DNA of 64,000 nucleotides from Mycolicibacterium aromaticivorans JS19b1 = JCM 16368 (lineage in GTDB: Bacteria > Actinomycetota > Actinomycetes > Mycobacteriales > Mycobacteriaceae): the NCBI RefSeq assembly GCF_000559085.1, contig NZ_JALN02000002.1, forward strand, positions 186,001 to 250,000, in the 5' to 3' direction. The notes below the pieces were generated by a model. That model searched no databases. It was not told the origin of the DNA and saw nothing but the letters and a program-made list of their open reading frames with translations. Every line of letters starts with the position of its first letter. The stretch's first letter is position 1. A program made the translations under genes and the position numbers. Positions 1-9,686 of this stretch are shown here, one piece after another.

Positions 1-345
1 GAGTTGCAGTTTCCAGGCGGGCCCACCGGCCGGATCCACTGCTCGATGTGGTCGGCGCACCTCCTGCAGATGAGCGCCAAGGTGGTCGGTGACCGCGGTG
101 AGCTGCGGGTGATCAATCCCTTCATGCCTCAGCTCTTCCACCGGCTCTCCATCCGATCAGCCAACGGCAAACGCGTGGAGCGGTTTTCGCGCCGAGCGTC
201 TTACGCCTACCAACTCGACGCATTCGCCGCAGCGGTGCTGCGCGACGAATCAGTCAAAACGACGCCGCAGGACGCGGTCGAGAACATGACCGTCATCGAC
301 GCAATTTATCGCACTGCCGGCCTGTCGCTGCGCGAGCCCAGCTGA
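1..345 (+). CDS. Gfo/Idh/MocA-type oxidoreductase, C-terminal part (cut by window edge)
   Basis: The reading frame is open from base 1 to a TGA at 343-345, so the gene starts outside the window. The visible 114 residues look like the C-terminal domain of NAD(P)-dependent Gfo/Idh/MocA oxidoreductases: an extended sheet region (VVGDRGELRVINPF) followed by the typical tail with YQLDAFAAAVL and the late AVENMTVIDAIYRTAG helix. The nucleotide-binding Rossmann half is not visible. A related C-terminal remnant lies in the opposite orientation at 18270-18606. Whether the copy here is intact cannot be told from the window. Confidence 0.6.
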   Translation, partial: ELQFPGGPTGRIHCSMWSAHLLQMSAKVVGDRGELRVINPFMPQLFHRLSIRSANGKRVERFSRRASYAYQLDAFAAAVLRDESVKTTPQDAVENMTVIDAIYRTAGLSLREPS

Positions 346-1133
346 GCGTACGAGACAGCTGTCCCCGGTGGGTTGGTCACCCGAGCGATCACAGCGAGCC
401 ACCTCACCGCGAACGCTTCGTGTCAGTCGAGCAGCCCCGGATCGAGCAATGCTCCCGCCCGCAGCAGTCAATCAAGGCTGAGGGCAATCGCAGTCGTTAA
501 TCTACAACGCGCGTTCTACCGAAGTCTCGTTCATCATCAGCAACCAGCACGTCGGCAACGGGGATATGGGGCGCCCTAAAGTGCCGCCTTTGCCAAGATC
601 GATCATATTTTTAGCAGCATGCACGCCCACCCGAGGTCGCGCCTGCGCCGCCGCAATCAACGGTCGCTGGCCAGTGAAGATCAAGCGCAGCGTCCATGTT
701 CACCCCGATGGGCAGCAATGGGGCACCCCGATGGGCAGCAATGTTTCAGACCGATACGACCGTCCAGGTGGATCATGCCCGCACGAAGATAACCGCTGCG
801 CACCTCGGCAGCGGGGGCGGTGATTTCGCGGAGATGCCGGTCGCCGCTGGCGCTCGGGATCAGGCCGGGACCGGGGTCGGTTCGGGGGATACCGAGGCAC
901 GCAGGCAACCGCGTTCGGACTACACCTTCTCAGGCCGGTCTGCTCATCGAAAGCCACCGCCACCCTCCAGGACCGCGGCGTTTGTGGACCTCCGCCGTAC
1001 GGCCGGTGCGGCGACAGTGCACAGCGGCGATGGACCGCAGGTCGAGTCCGCCAACGCGAAGTCTGCGTAGACGATCAGCGTGGCGGCGTGCTCAGGCTGG
1101 AAGTAGGGGTTGGGCCCGCACGCATACGGATTT
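346..1133. other. Gene-poor stretch with no supported gene
   Basis: About 790 bases between the oxidoreductase remnant and the transposase remnant. Short open frames exist on both strands but none has a convincing start site or recognisable protein motif. The only structure seen is a 20-base direct repeat at 701-743. The stretch probably consists of decayed mobile-element DNA. Confidence 0.4.
701..743. repeat. 20-bp direct repeat, two copies 3 bp apart
   Basis: CACCCCGATGGGCAGCAATG occurs at 701-720 and again, identical, at 724-743. It sits in a gene-poor stretch close to an IS remnant. Repeated sub-terminal sequences of this kind occur at the ends of IS21-like elements, so it may mark a lost element end. 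That reading is inference. Confidence 0.7.
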
Positions 1134-1410
1134 TCAAAACCGTTGCCAGGAAATCGAATCGCCTACCTCCCGGCACAACGACTCGTAGCTCAGCCAGTAT
1201 CGGAACTTCAAAGACATCATCCGCAGGCAGATCTCCACCGGGACCCAACGACGCCCGAGCCGAGCATCGAAATGCGACACGAACCGAGCGAACAACACCG
1301 GATCGTCCAGCAGCGTGGTCCACCCGAGCCAATTCGGCCGGCAACACCAGCAGCTCCGACGGCAATATTGCATCCCACAAGGACAACTGGTCATTCACAG
1401 TTCTGAGCAA
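1134..1410 (-). pseudogene. Transposase N-terminal remnant (DUF772-type), frameshifted
   Basis: Read on the minus strand, one frame gives LSLWDAILPSELL and LPAELARVDH, then the reading continues in a second frame with LLDDPVLFARFVSHFDARLG, VPVEICLRMM and SYESLCREVGDSISW. Joined, these form the N-terminal (DUF772-like) part of an IS5/IS1182-type transposase. The shift lies near 1315 and the catalytic DDE half is missing, so the element is dead. Confidence 0.65.
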
Positions 1411-1606
1411 CGATGGCGTCGATCCCCTCTTGCCTAGGGGTTCGAGGCCATCATCTCGTCAAACGACATCCAACTCAGCCACCGCCACGCTCCGAATCTT
1501 TAGGTCGAAGTAACTAGGCGGGGTCGACTTTCGAGCGACGGGCTCATGGCCCCCAGCGGCCGGTCAGACAAGTTGCTGCACAACCTCATCCGCACACATG
1601 TCCCGA

Positions 1607-1846
1607 TTAGGGGTGCCCGGCGGTGGGTCGGTGATCGTGGTCGCGGTCATCCGAGCCGGAGTTGTCGCGTCCGGATCCCCCGTGCCCGCCATGCATGCCG
1701 CCCATCATAAACATCATCATCAGTGGGCAGACCAGGATGACGAGGCCGATGATGAGGAGCGACGAGATGGGAACTCCGGTGAACGCCAATCCGACGACGA
1801 CGATGGCGGCGGCGAGTGCATACAACGGCAGGTGTTGGCGCTTCAT
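1607..1846 (-). CDS. Small DUF2933-like membrane protein, Met/Gly/His-rich
   Basis: The 79-residue product starts at an ATG preceded by a good ribosome binding site (GGAAGGACATCATC before the ATG). It has two hydrophobic segments (about residues 8-24 and 29-49) and then a cytosolic or periplasmic tail beginning MMMFMMGGMHGGHGG, followed by a charged Asp/His-rich end. The MGGMHGGHGG pattern is typical of small DUF2933 membrane proteins found with copper- and silver-resistance genes. Its role is unknown; the Met and His residues could bind Cu(I). It is separated from the copper genes downstream by the PF10081 hydrolase. Confidence 0.7.
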   Translation of the reverse strand: MKRQHLPLYALAAAIVVVGLAFTGVPISSLLIIGLVILVCPLMMMFMMGGMHGGHGGSGRDNSGSDDRDHDHRPTAGHP

Positions 1847-2345
1847 GATGATGTCCTTCCGGGAGTTGCTTCTAATGGTGAGCGCGCCAGCCGCCCGACG
1901 CTAGGGCATCAGGTCACCTCGATCGCCACCCAAAGTCCTATGCAACCTAGTAGTTGGCCGCTGAAACTACTGCTCTCGTTCCGCGTGGGCGGCCCCGGCT
2001 CGGGTGTGGCGCGACGCGGGCCGGCTGGCATTGACAACTGAGGCGGCCGACGCCGCCGAAGCGCTCGATCGCATAGGCCACCGGATCTGCCATCACCGCA
2101 AAGGCGAAGGCCACCAACACCACCCACCATGCCTGCAGACCACCGTGTTGCCGTTATATGACGAAGGTCGGCCTCCAACTCCCCCGATCGCCCGGTGGGC
2201 CGGGGCGGTTGGCATGGGATCGCCAGGTGAACCTCCGTGCCGACGCCGTGACGGTACCCCACCTCACCCCGGTGGCCCCGTGCCGCTTTGGCTACCGGGT
2301 TCTCGGATTGGTCCATCGCGACCACCCACCGGTTAGGGTCGGCGG
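1847..2345. other. Intergenic stretch without a supported gene
   Basis: About 500 bases. A minus-strand frame around 2000-2130 encodes a short hydrophobic run (VVLVAFAFAVMADPVAYAIE), which may be a membrane-protein fragment, but it has no good start and stops soon. Nothing else recognisable. Confidence 0.35.
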
Positions 2346-4088
2346 GTGAACGCTTCCCCGTGTCCTGCACCGGTGCAGTCGGAGGGCGCGGGCAGCAAAC
2401 GGGGCTCTATCACGGTCGTCGGGTTGGATCTGTTCGGTTTGGCGTTCGCATTGTTTTTCTTCGCGTGGAGTCTAAGTCCGTCGCTGCTGCCAAGGGATTG
2501 GTTGTTCCAGGGCATTGTCAGCGGCATCACGAGCGTAACGGGCTACGGTGCTGGCCTACTGGTCGTTTTCCCGGTGCGCCGGTGGATTGAGCCACTGGTC
2601 TTGTGGTGCTCGCAGCAACGAACGTTCCAGGTTGTCGCAGACGTCGTCGGCGTCGTCCTGGCTCCGACCACGGTAGTGGCCACGCTGCTCGTCGCCGGGA
2701 ACTGGCAGCGCGATATCGACACACTCATGGGGATGCCGCCGATGGTCACCGTTGCGTATCTGCGCACCGGACTTATCAGCGTCGCGATCTTCGTGACCGT
2801 ACTTGTGCTCTCCCGCGGGCTGCGGCGGGTAGCGCGTCGGATTGCGCGACTGCTCAGCGAACGCCTCCATATGCCCACCACCCTGGCACATGCGTTCGCG
2901 CCGGTCGTGGTGGCCGTCGCTGTCGCGCTGTTCGTCAACGAAGTCCTTCTGACCGGAAGTTCCGAGGCCGCCCGCCGCGTCTTCGGGGCGCTGAACAACA
3001 GCACGCAACAGGGGGTTGTTCAGCCGGCTGAAGCCGAACGTTCCGGCAGCCCGGCGTCGGCGGCGAGATGGAACACGCTGGGCCTGCAGGGCCGTTCATT
3101 CGTCGACGGCGGCCTGAGGTCGGCAGAACTCGCCAAAATCAACGGTGCCCCAGCGCGCGAACCAATTCGGGTCTACGCCGGTTTGCAGTCCGCACCGGAC
3201 ACTGCGGCCCGGGTGAAGATGATCCTCGATGAGCTTGATCGCACCAAAGCCTGGGAGCGGCAGATCCTCGTCGTGGTCGGTACCACCGGAACTGGCTGGG
3301 TCAATCCAGTCGCAGCCGAGTCTATTGAATTGATGTACAACGGCAACTCGGCCATCGCGGCGATGCAGTACTCGTTTTTGCCCAGCTGGATTTCCTTCCT
3401 CGTCGACCGCTCCGCCGCCGCGGCAGCGGGCGAAGCGCTGATCAACGCCGTTCATCAGCGGTGGTCAATGATGCCCGAGAGCAGACGTCCCCGTCTGGTG
3501 ATCTTTGGCGAAAGCCTCGGGTCCCAGTCGGCGGAGGCCGCCTACGGCGATCTCCCGGACCTACGCCGATCGGTCGACGGAGCCCTGTTTGTGGGACCAC
3601 CGAACTCCAACCGCCTCTGGCGCGACATTGAGGACCGACGCGACCCCGGCACTCCCGAGGTTCTGCCCACCTACGCCGGAGGACTCATCGCCAGGTTTGC
3701 GTCGAACAGGAACAACCTTGCTGTGGCGGAAACGAATTCGCCGCACACGACCGCCGGGCCGTGGCCGCAACCACACGTGTTGTACCTGCAGCACGCATCC
3801 GACCCCATCGTGTGGTGGAGCCCCAAGCTGCTGTGGTCGCGGCCGGACTGGCTGGCCGAAGCGCCCGGACCCGACCGGATCGGCGCGATGCGATGGTACC
3901 CGATCGTGACGTTCTGGCAGGTAACCGCCGATCTCATGCGGGCACAATCACAACCACCGGGGTACGGGCACAACTACGACGACCTGATTCCCTACGCGCT
4001 GGCCGCGGTTGCCGCGCCACCGGGCTGGACGCCAGCCGACACCCAGCGGATCTCAGAAGCCGTTGCGGTGATGCCGCCGAACCGCTGA
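2346..4088 (+). CDS. Membrane-anchored alpha/beta-hydrolase (PF10081/PF15420 family)
   Basis: 580 residues from a GTG start. The N-terminal third carries several membrane segments (about residues 25-210, including LFGLAFALFFFAWSL and TGYGAGLLVVFPV), matching the Abhydrolase_9 N-terminal membrane domain. The C-terminal half is the hydrolase domain: a nucleophile elbow GESLGSQSAE near residue 388, then GPPNSNRLWRDIED and LQHASDPIVWWSP with the likely catalytic Asp, and a late His. The substrate of this actinobacterial family is unknown; a lipid or cell-envelope ester is a guess. Length is normal for the family. It stands alone, convergent with the copper ATPase gene. Confidence 0.85.
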   Translation: MNASPCPAPVQSEGAGSKRGSITVVGLDLFGLAFALFFFAWSLSPSLLPRDWLFQGIVSGITSVTGYGAGLLVVFPVRRWIEPLVLWCSQQRTFQVVADVVGVVLAPTTVVATLLVAGNWQRDIDTLMGMPPMVTVAYLRTGLISVAIFVTVLVLSRGLRRVARRIARLLSERLHMPTTLAHAFAPVVVAVAVALFVNEVLLTGSSEAARRVFGALNNSTQQGVVQPAEAERSGSPASAARWNTLGLQGRSFVDGGLRSAELAKINGAPAREPIRVYAGLQSAPDTAARVKMILDELDRTKAWERQILVVVGTTGTGWVNPVAAESIELMYNGNSAIAAMQYSFLPSWISFLVDRSAAAAAGEALINAVHQRWSMMPESRRPRLVIFGESLGSQSAEAAYGDLPDLRRSVDGALFVGPPNSNRLWRDIEDRRDPGTPEVLPTYAGGLIARFASNRNNLAVAETNSPHTTAGPWPQPHVLYLQHASDPIVWWSPKLLWSRPDWLAEAPGPDRIGAMRWYPIVTFWQVTADLMRAQSQPPGYGHNYDDLIPYALAAVAAPPGWTPADTQRISEAVAVMPPNR

Positions 4089-4229
4089 GTCACAGATCGG
4101 CCAAGCGCACGCGTGCCGCCTTGCACCGTCGTGCGTAGTAGCAGCCGCCGTCGCGCAGTGGAACACCATCGCCGGAAATGTACAGACTTACTCCTACCGG
4201 TCGTAACACGTTCTAGCGCCGGCTAATCG

Positions 4230-6488
4230 CTATCGGCTGGGTGTGAAACGCCGTAGCCGCAGACTGTTGCTCACCACGAACGCCGAACTGAAGGCCATCG
4301 CCGCGCCGGCGATCAACGGGTTGAGCAGACCGGCGGCCGCCAAAGGCAGTGCCGCGACGTTGTAGGCGAACGCCCAAAACAGGTTGCCCTTGATCGTGCG
4401 CAAAGTGGCACGCGCCAGGCGGATGGCGTCCGGTGCGGCGCGCAGGTCACCCCGTACCAGGGTGATGTCGGAGGCTTCGATCGCGACGTCGGTGCCGGTG
4501 CCCATGGCCAAGCCGAGGTCGGCCTGCGCCAGCGCGGCAGCGTCGTTGACGCCGTCGCCGACCATCGCCACGACTCGACCCTCGCACTGCAGTTTCTTGA
4601 TGATGTCGACCTTCTGGGCGGGCAGAACCTCGGCGACGACCTCATCGATGTTGACCTGATCGGCGACGCTGCGGGCGGCCCGGTAATTGTCACCGGTGAG
4701 CAACACCGGACGCAGACCGAGGCCGCGCAGTTCGCCGATCGCCGCCACCGAGGTGTCCTTCACAGTGTCGGAGACGACGATCACCGCCCGGATCGCGCCG
4801 TCCCACGCGATCCACACCGGGGTGCGGCCCTGTGTCTCCGCCTCGTCGACAACCCGCTGTAGCCGTTCGGGGGCAGTGAGCGCCCACTGTTCGCGCAGCC
4901 AGCTGTACCGCCCGGCGAGGACGGCGTGGCCGTCCACAACACCGGAAACACCTTGGCCGCCATGGTTCTCGAAGCCCTCGACGTCGCACAGCGCGCCCAG
5001 CCCGGCGGCATGCGCGGCGATGGCCTGACCGATCGGATGTTCGGAGGCGTGCTCGAGAGCACCCGACAGTCGCAGCGCCTGCGCATCGGACTCACCGTCG
5101 GCGACGTGCACCGAGGCCACGGCCATCCGGCCGGTGGTGACGGTGCCGGTCTTGTCCAGCACGATCGTGTCGATACGCCGCGTTGACTCGAGGATCTGCG
5201 GGCCCTTGATCAGAATGCCGAGTTGGGCACCGCGGCCGGTGCCGACGAGCAGCGCGGTCGGTGTGGCCAGGCCCAGCGCGCACGGGCAGGCGATGATCAG
5301 CACCGCGACGGCGGCGGTGAATGCCGCGGTCACCGAATGTCCGGTCACCAGCCAGCCGGCCAGGGTGAGCAGCGCCAGCCCGATCACGATGGGCACAAAC
5401 ACCGCCGAGACCCGGTCAGCGAGGCGCTGCACCTGCGCCTTGCCGTTCTGTGCATCGCTGACCAACCGTGCCATCTGCGCCAGTTGAGTGTCGGCGCCGA
5501 CGCGGGTGGCGCGCACGACGATCCGCCCGCCGGCGTTGACGGTGGCACCGACGACGCTGTCGCCGGGGCCGACCTCAACGGGGACCGGTTCGCCGGTCAG
5601 CATCGACGCGTCGACCGCGGAGGTGCCCGCGATGACGACTCCGTCAGTGGCGATCTTCTCCCCGGGCCGGATGACGAACTCGTCGCCGACAGCGAGTTGG
5701 CTGATGGGGATACGGGTTTCGGTCGATCCCTCGCGCAGCACGGCGACATCTTTGACGCCCAAATCGAGCAGCGCGCGCAGCGCCGCGCCGGACTGCCGCT
5801 TGGCGCGGGCCTCGAAATACCGGCCGGCAAGGATGAACGTGGTGACCGCAGAGGCGACTTCGAGGTAAATGTGCGGCTCGGCGTTGCCCCTGGTCAGCAG
5901 GTCGAACGTCATTGTCATGCCCGTCATGCCGGCGTGGGTGAAGAACAGCGCCCACAGCGACCACAGGTATGCGGCCATGACGCCGACCGAGATCAGGGTG
6001 TCCATCGTGGCAGCGCCGTGACGAAGGTTCGTCCATGCCGCCCGGTGAAACGGCAATGCCCCCCACACCACTACGGGCGAGGCCAAGGTCAGCGTCAGCC
6101 ACTGCCAGTTGTCGAACTGCAGCGCCGGGATCATCGACAACGCCACGACCGGCACCGTGAGCACCGTGGACACGATCAGCCGCTGTCGCCAGCCGGCCGC
6201 CTCATCAGGCTCCGCGGACGCTGGCTCCTCGGGTGCCGCTAGCGGCGGACGGGGAAGGGTGGCGGTGTAGCCGGTCGCCTTGACGGCCGCGACGATGTCC
6301 TCAGGTGCCACCGTGTCGGCGAAGGTGACCTTCGCTCTCTCGGTGGCGAAGTTGACCGTGGCGCTGACCCCGTCCATCCGGTTGAGCTTCTTCTCGATCC
6401 GCGCGGCGCACGAGGCACACGTCATGCCGCCGATCGCGAGTTCGACATCGTGCTGGGGGTGCTCGGCTGACGTGACGTGGGTCGTCAT
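4230..6488 (-). CDS. copA: Cu(I)-exporting P1B-type ATPase (CopA/CtpV type)
   Basis: This inner-membrane pump uses ATP to export monovalent copper. The product has 752 residues from the ATG at 6488, chosen over an upstream in-frame GTG at 6512 because AAAGGA lies 9 bases ahead of it. Domains in order: one heavy-metal-associated domain with GMTCASC (about residues 21-80), membrane helices, the actuator motif MLTGEPVPV, the Cu-binding CPC in [13 protein letters not shown], the phosphorylation site [15 protein letters not shown] (HP motif), and [18 protein letters not shown] before the last helices. All residues expected of a P1B-1 pump are present. The copper chaperone gene lies just upstream on the same strand, so copper delivery and export are likely co-expressed from the CsoR-type operator at 6926. 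Confidence 0.93.
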   Translation of the reverse strand: MTTHVTSAEHPQHDVELAIGGMTCASCAARIEKKLNRMDGVSATVNFATERAKVTFADTVAPEDIVAAVKATGYTATLPRPPLAAPEEPASAEPDEAAGWRQRLIVSTVLTVPVVALSMIPALQFDNWQWLTLTLASPVVVWGALPFHRAAWTNLRHGAATMDTLISVGVMAAYLWSLWALFFTHAGMTGMTMTFDLLTRGNAEPHIYLEVASAVTTFILAGRYFEARAKRQSGAALRALLDLGVKDVAVLREGSTETRIPISQLAVGDEFVIRPGEKIATDGVVIAGTSAVDASMLTGEPVPVEVGPGDSVVGATVNAGGRIVVRATRVGADTQLAQMARLVSDAQNGKAQVQRLADRVSAVFVPIVIGLALLTLAGWLVTGHSVTAAFTAAVAVLIIACPCALGLATPTALLVGTGRGAQLGILIKGPQILESTRRIDTIVLDKTGTVTTGRMAVASVHVADGESDAQALRLSGALEHASEHPIGQAIAAHAAGLGALCDVEGFENHGGQGVSGVVDGHAVLAGRYSWLREQWALTAPERLQRVVDEAETQGRTPVWIAWDGAIRAVIVVSDTVKDTSVAAIGELRGLGLRPVLLTGDNYRAARSVADQVNIDEVVAEVLPAQKVDIIKKLQCEGRVVAMVGDGVNDAAALAQADLGLAMGTGTDVAIEASDITLVRGDLRAAPDAIRLARATLRTIKGNLFWAFAYNVAALPLAAAGLLNPLIAGAAMAFSSAFVVSNSLRLRRFTPSR

Positions 6489-6614
6489 GTGCAGAATTCC
6501 CTTTCCACTCAAACATCACGCGACGATGCCTGCGCATCGGGGCTCGCGTCAGGGTTGACGATCACGCCGCAGGAACGATGACTCCCCCGCCTCGTCGGCG
6601 GCGTCGTGACTTAC

Positions 6615-6878
6615 TTAGCCGCAGCCGCAGCCACCGCCCGCCAGCGGTAGGGGCTTCCCGCCGACCAGCTCCGAATCCGGCACGACCACGTCATAGCCTG
6701 CTTCTGAGATTGCCTGCGCCACAGCTTGTTCCGACGGCGCACGGGTGACGGTCACGGTGCCCGTCGCCAGGTCAACCTCCACGTCCTGCGCTCCGGGCAC
6801 CGAAGCCACAGCAGCCTTCACCGTCGACACGCAGTGCCCGCACGTCATGCCCTGGACTTTGTATGTGGTGACAGTCAT
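6615..6878 (-). CDS. copZ: CopZ-like copper chaperone with Cys-rich tail
   Basis: 87 residues from the ATG at 6878, which has GGAGAAAGGGTGGAGACG ahead of it and begins exactly at the fold. It is a single ferredoxin-like heavy-metal-associated domain: MTVTTYKVQGMTCGHCVSTV, with the metal site CGHC. It is expected to carry Cu(I) in the cytosol to the CopA pump encoded next to it. Unusual is the C-terminal extension GGGCGCG, which adds two more cysteines and could hold extra copper. The gene lies directly below the perfect palindrome at 6926-6944, so copper-induced expression through a CsoR-type repressor is likely. Confidence 0.9.
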   Translation of the reverse strand: MTVTTYKVQGMTCGHCVSTVKAAVASVPGAQDVEVDLATGTVTVTRAPSEQAVAQAISEAGYDVVVPDSELVGGKPLPLAGGGCGCG

Positions 6879-6925
6879 CGTCTCCACCCTTTCTCCAATG
6901 CGCTCACACGAGCACCTTGTCACTA

Positions 6926-6944
6926 TATACCCCTGCGGGGTATA
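6926..6944. promoter_or_regulatory. Perfect CsoR-type copper operator
   Basis: TATACCCCTGCGGGGTATA is a perfect 19-bp palindrome (8-bp arms around TGC). The ATACCCC/GGGGTAT pattern is the usual operator of CsoR-family copper repressors. It lies about 48 bases upstream of the CopZ start on the minus strand, where repressor binding would block transcription of copZ-copA. The CsoR gene at 10932 is the obvious regulator. Confidence 0.85.
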
Positions 6945-7023
6945 AGTATCTAGGGCCTTTCGGCACCGACGCGACGGCGTCAGGTCTGCGCATCACTCGC
7001 ACGCCCGCGTAATGTCTGCCGAC

Positions 7024-7043
7024 TTCTTCATCGAATCTTCACC
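7024..7043 (-). promoter_or_regulatory. Putative response-regulator box upstream of the CPD ATPase
   Basis: On the minus strand this reads GGTGAAGATTCGATGAAGAA. The same 20-base pattern with few changes is found at 36523-36544 and 39513-39534. It has two GTGAA/TTCGATAA-like half sites in direct repeat, about 10-11 bases apart, as expected for an OmpR/PhoB-type regulator. It lies about 100 bases before the leader ORF and ATPase gene. Confidence 0.55.
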
Positions 7044-7140
7044 GGATCACTAACGAAGATGCGGCGGCTGGGCGCAGGCTTGGACGGGATCCGGTTAGTC
7101 GGCTCAACGAGGTCAACGCGGGTAACAGAATCGAGGAGCG

Positions 7141-7194
7141 ATGACCAACAAATACGATCTCGCCCTCACCACGAAAGGGCGCCACCGCCGATGA
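7141..7194 (+). CDS. 17-residue leader ORF coupled to the ATPase gene
   Basis: A short frame ([17 protein letters not shown]) begins with ATG after a strong GAGGAGCG site and ends in a TGA that overlaps the ATPase start as ATGA. The ATPase ATG itself has only a weak site (GAAAGGGCG, 11 or more bases away). The arrangement suggests that ribosomes translate the leader and restart at the pump gene. It resembles no known peptide; a regulatory role is inference. Confidence 0.5.
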   Translation: MTNKYDLALTTKGRHRR

Positions 7195-9629
7195 ACCAAA
7201 CCACCGTTCTCGAAGTGGGCGGCCTGAACTGGGCCAGTTCGGCGTCAGCGGTGGAGGCCACGCTGCTGCGCCGCCCGGGCGTCTTCGCTGTTGCGGCCAA
7301 CGCTGTCAACCAGACCGCCACTGTCACCTATGACCCCGACCGGACGTCGGTCGCCGAACTGTCGAAGTGGGTGCGCGACTGCGGCTATCACTGTGCCGGC
7401 CGTTCCGTGCCCGATCACGTCTGCGACCCGATGTCGGAACCGACTGGTACGGGTTCGGCGGTTCGCCATGCCCCCACTGCCGCCGCCCTAGCGCCAGCCG
7501 ACGGGCACGCGGTGCACGACATGCCCGCTGGGCACGCGGTGCCGGCCGGGCGCTCGCCTCAGGAAATGATGGGCCACGGCGGCGGCCACGGCGGGATGTC
7601 GATGGACGCGATGGTCCGCGACATGCGCAACCGCTTCCTGGTGGCACTGGTGTTGTCGATCCCGATCATGCTGTGGTCGCCGATGGGTCGCGACATGTTC
7701 GGGTTCACGGTGCCGGCGCCGTTCGGGCTGCGCGATGACGTGTTCACCCTGATCCTGAGCCTGCCGGTCATCTTCTACTCGGCGTGGATCTTCTTCGACG
7801 GCGCCTACAGGGCGCTCAAGGCGCGGACGCTGGACATGATGGTGCTCGTCGCCGTCGCAGTGGGAGCCGGCTGGCTCTACAGCGTCGTGGTGACACTGAC
7901 CGGTGGCGGCGAGGTGTTCTACGAGGCCGCCACCGTGCTGACCACGTTCGTGCTGCTCGGGCACTGGTTCGAGATGCGTGCCCGCGGCGGCGCGAACGAC
8001 GCCATCCGTACTCTGCTGCAGCTGGCCCCGCCGATGGCGGTGGTGCTGCGCGATGGTGAGCCTGTCGAAATCCCGACGGCCGACGTTGTCGTTGGAGATC
8101 TGCTGCTCATCCGCCCGGGCGGAAAGATCCCGGTCGACGGCACGGTCGAGGACGGCAATTCCGAAGTGGACGAGTCGATGGTGACCGGGGAGAGCCTACC
8201 GGTCACCAAAGAGGCCGGCTCCCACGTGATCGGCGCCTCGATCAACACCACCGGAACGCTGCGGGTGCGCGCCACCAAGGTGGGCTCCGACACCGTGCTC
8301 GCCCAGATCGTGGCCATGGTGCAAGAAGCCCAGAACTCCAAAGCCCCCGGCCAGCGGTTCGCCGACCGGGCCGCGTTCTGGCTGGTCCTGGTCGCACTGA
8401 TCGGCGGCACGGGGACATTCCTCGTGTGGTGGCTGGTCGGCGACAGTGTGCAGACGGCGCTGCTGTTCGCGATCACCGTCGTGGTGATCACCTGCCCCGA
8501 CGCACTGGGGCTGGCCACCCCGACCGCGATCATGGTCGGCACCGGCCTGGGGGCAAAGCGCGGCGTACTGTTCAAGAACGCAACCGCTCTGGAAACCTCG
8601 GCGCGCATCGACACCGTGGTGATGGACAAAACTGGCACGCTCACCAAGGGCGAGCCGGAGGTCACCGACGTCGTCGCCGAGGGCATCGGCGAGGACGAGG
8701 TGCTGGCGCTGGTCGCCGCGGTCGAACGCGAGTCCGAGCACCCCCTGGCCGGCGCGATCGTCCGCTACGCCGATGACCGCGGCCTGGCGCGGCTGACGCT
8801 GGACGGATTCCGCAACGTGCCCGGGCACGGCGCGACCGCCCAGGTCCAGGGACGCCGTGTCGCGGTCGGCAACCGCAAGCTGATGGTCGCCGAAAACGTC
8901 GACTTCGGTGCACTGATGGCACGACGGGACGAGCTCGCCTCGACCGGCCGGACCGCGGTGCTCGTCGCCGTCGACGGCCGAGGCGTTGGGGTCATCGCGC
9001 TGGCCGATGCCGCCCGGGAAACCTCCGCCGCTGCGGTCTCCGCACTGCATGACTTAGACGTCGAAGTGGTCATGCTCAGCGGCGACAATCAAGCGACGGC
9101 CCAACGCATCGCCGGACAGCTCGGCATCGACACCGTCATCGCCGAAGTGCTGCCCGGCGACAAGGCCACCAAGATCGCCGAATTGCAGCGTTCAGGCAAA
9201 AAGGTCGCGATGGTCGGCGACGGCGTCAACGACGCTCCGGCCCTGGCGCAAGCCGACCTGGGCATCGCGATCGGCGCCGGCACCGACGTCGCGATCGAAA
9301 CCGCAGACCTGGTGCTGATGCGCTCCGACCCCCTAGACGTGCCGATCGCGCTGCGTATCGGGCGAGGCACCCTGCGCAAAATGCGGCAGAACCTGGGCTG
9401 GGCGGTCGGCTACAACGTCATCGCCCTGCCCATCGCCGCCGGAGTCTTCGAGCCGTCGCTGGGTCTGGTGCTGCGCCCGGAAATCGCCGCCCTGTCGATG
9501 TCGGGCTCCAGCCTCATCGTCGCGGTCAACGCCCTGATGCTCAAACGACTCAAGCTGCCCGCCCCACCACAACCCCAGCCGAGCCCACAGACTCCCGCCC
9601 CCACACCCTCACCCACCGGCCCACGGTAA
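7191..9629 (+). CDS. Heavy-metal P1B-type ATPase with CPD motif and Cys-less N-terminal domain
   Basis: 812 residues from the ATG at 7191. The N-terminus folds like a heavy-metal-associated domain ([20 protein letters not shown]), but the usual CxxC is replaced by WASS. A His/Met-rich linker follows (residues ~100-145, with [15 protein letters not shown]). The core has [10 protein letters not shown], the membrane motif [13 protein letters not shown] (CPD, not CPC or CPH), [17 protein letters not shown] and [16 protein letters not shown]. All catalytic ATPase residues are present, so it should be active; the CPD and His-rich linker suggest a metal preference unlike CopA, perhaps Cu(II) or another ion, closer to CopB-type pumps. 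The C-terminal tail is a Pro-rich linker. A response-regulator box lies upstream. Confidence 0.88.
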   Translation: MNQTTVLEVGGLNWASSASAVEATLLRRPGVFAVAANAVNQTATVTYDPDRTSVAELSKWVRDCGYHCAGRSVPDHVCDPMSEPTGTGSAVRHAPTAAALAPADGHAVHDMPAGHAVPAGRSPQEMMGHGGGHGGMSMDAMVRDMRNRFLVALVLSIPIMLWSPMGRDMFGFTVPAPFGLRDDVFTLILSLPVIFYSAWIFFDGAYRALKARTLDMMVLVAVAVGAGWLYSVVVTLTGGGEVFYEAATVLTTFVLLGHWFEMRARGGANDAIRTLLQLAPPMAVVLRDGEPVEIPTADVVVGDLLLIRPGGKIPVDGTVEDGNSEVDESMVTGESLPVTKEAGSHVIGASINTTGTLRVRATKVGSDTVLAQIVAMVQEAQNSKAPGQRFADRAAFWLVLVALIGGTGTFLVWWLVGDSVQTALLFAITVVVITCPDALGLATPTAIMVGTGLGAKRGVLFKNATALETSARIDTVVMDKTGTLTKGEPEVTDVVAEGIGEDEVLALVAAVERESEHPLAGAIVRYADDRGLARLTLDGFRNVPGHGATAQVQGRRVAVGNRKLMVAENVDFGALMARRDELASTGRTAVLVAVDGRGVGVIALADAARETSAAAVSALHDLDVEVVMLSGDNQATAQRIAGQLGIDTVIAEVLPGDKATKIAELQRSGKKVAMVGDGVNDAPALAQADLGIAIGAGTDVAIETADLVLMRSDPLDVPIALRIGRGTLRKMRQNLGWAVGYNVIALPIAAGVFEPSLGLVLRPEIAALSMSGSSLIVAVNALMLKRLKLPAPPQPQPSPQTPAPTPSPTGPR

Positions 9630-9686
9630 GGCGCGCTGCGTCACCCACCTGCACGCCCGATCGAGCTGCTCGCAGCTGACGGACCG

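Noticed and set aside
1909..2370. Minus-strand frame of 153 codons
   Set aside because: Composition and sequence show no domain, the start overlaps the hydrolase promoter and there is no ribosome binding site.
5223..6242. Long plus-strand open frame opposite the CopA gene
   Set aside because: It is the antisense shadow of a clear P-type ATPase, rich in Asp/Arg/His repeats typical of reverse frames in GC-rich DNA.
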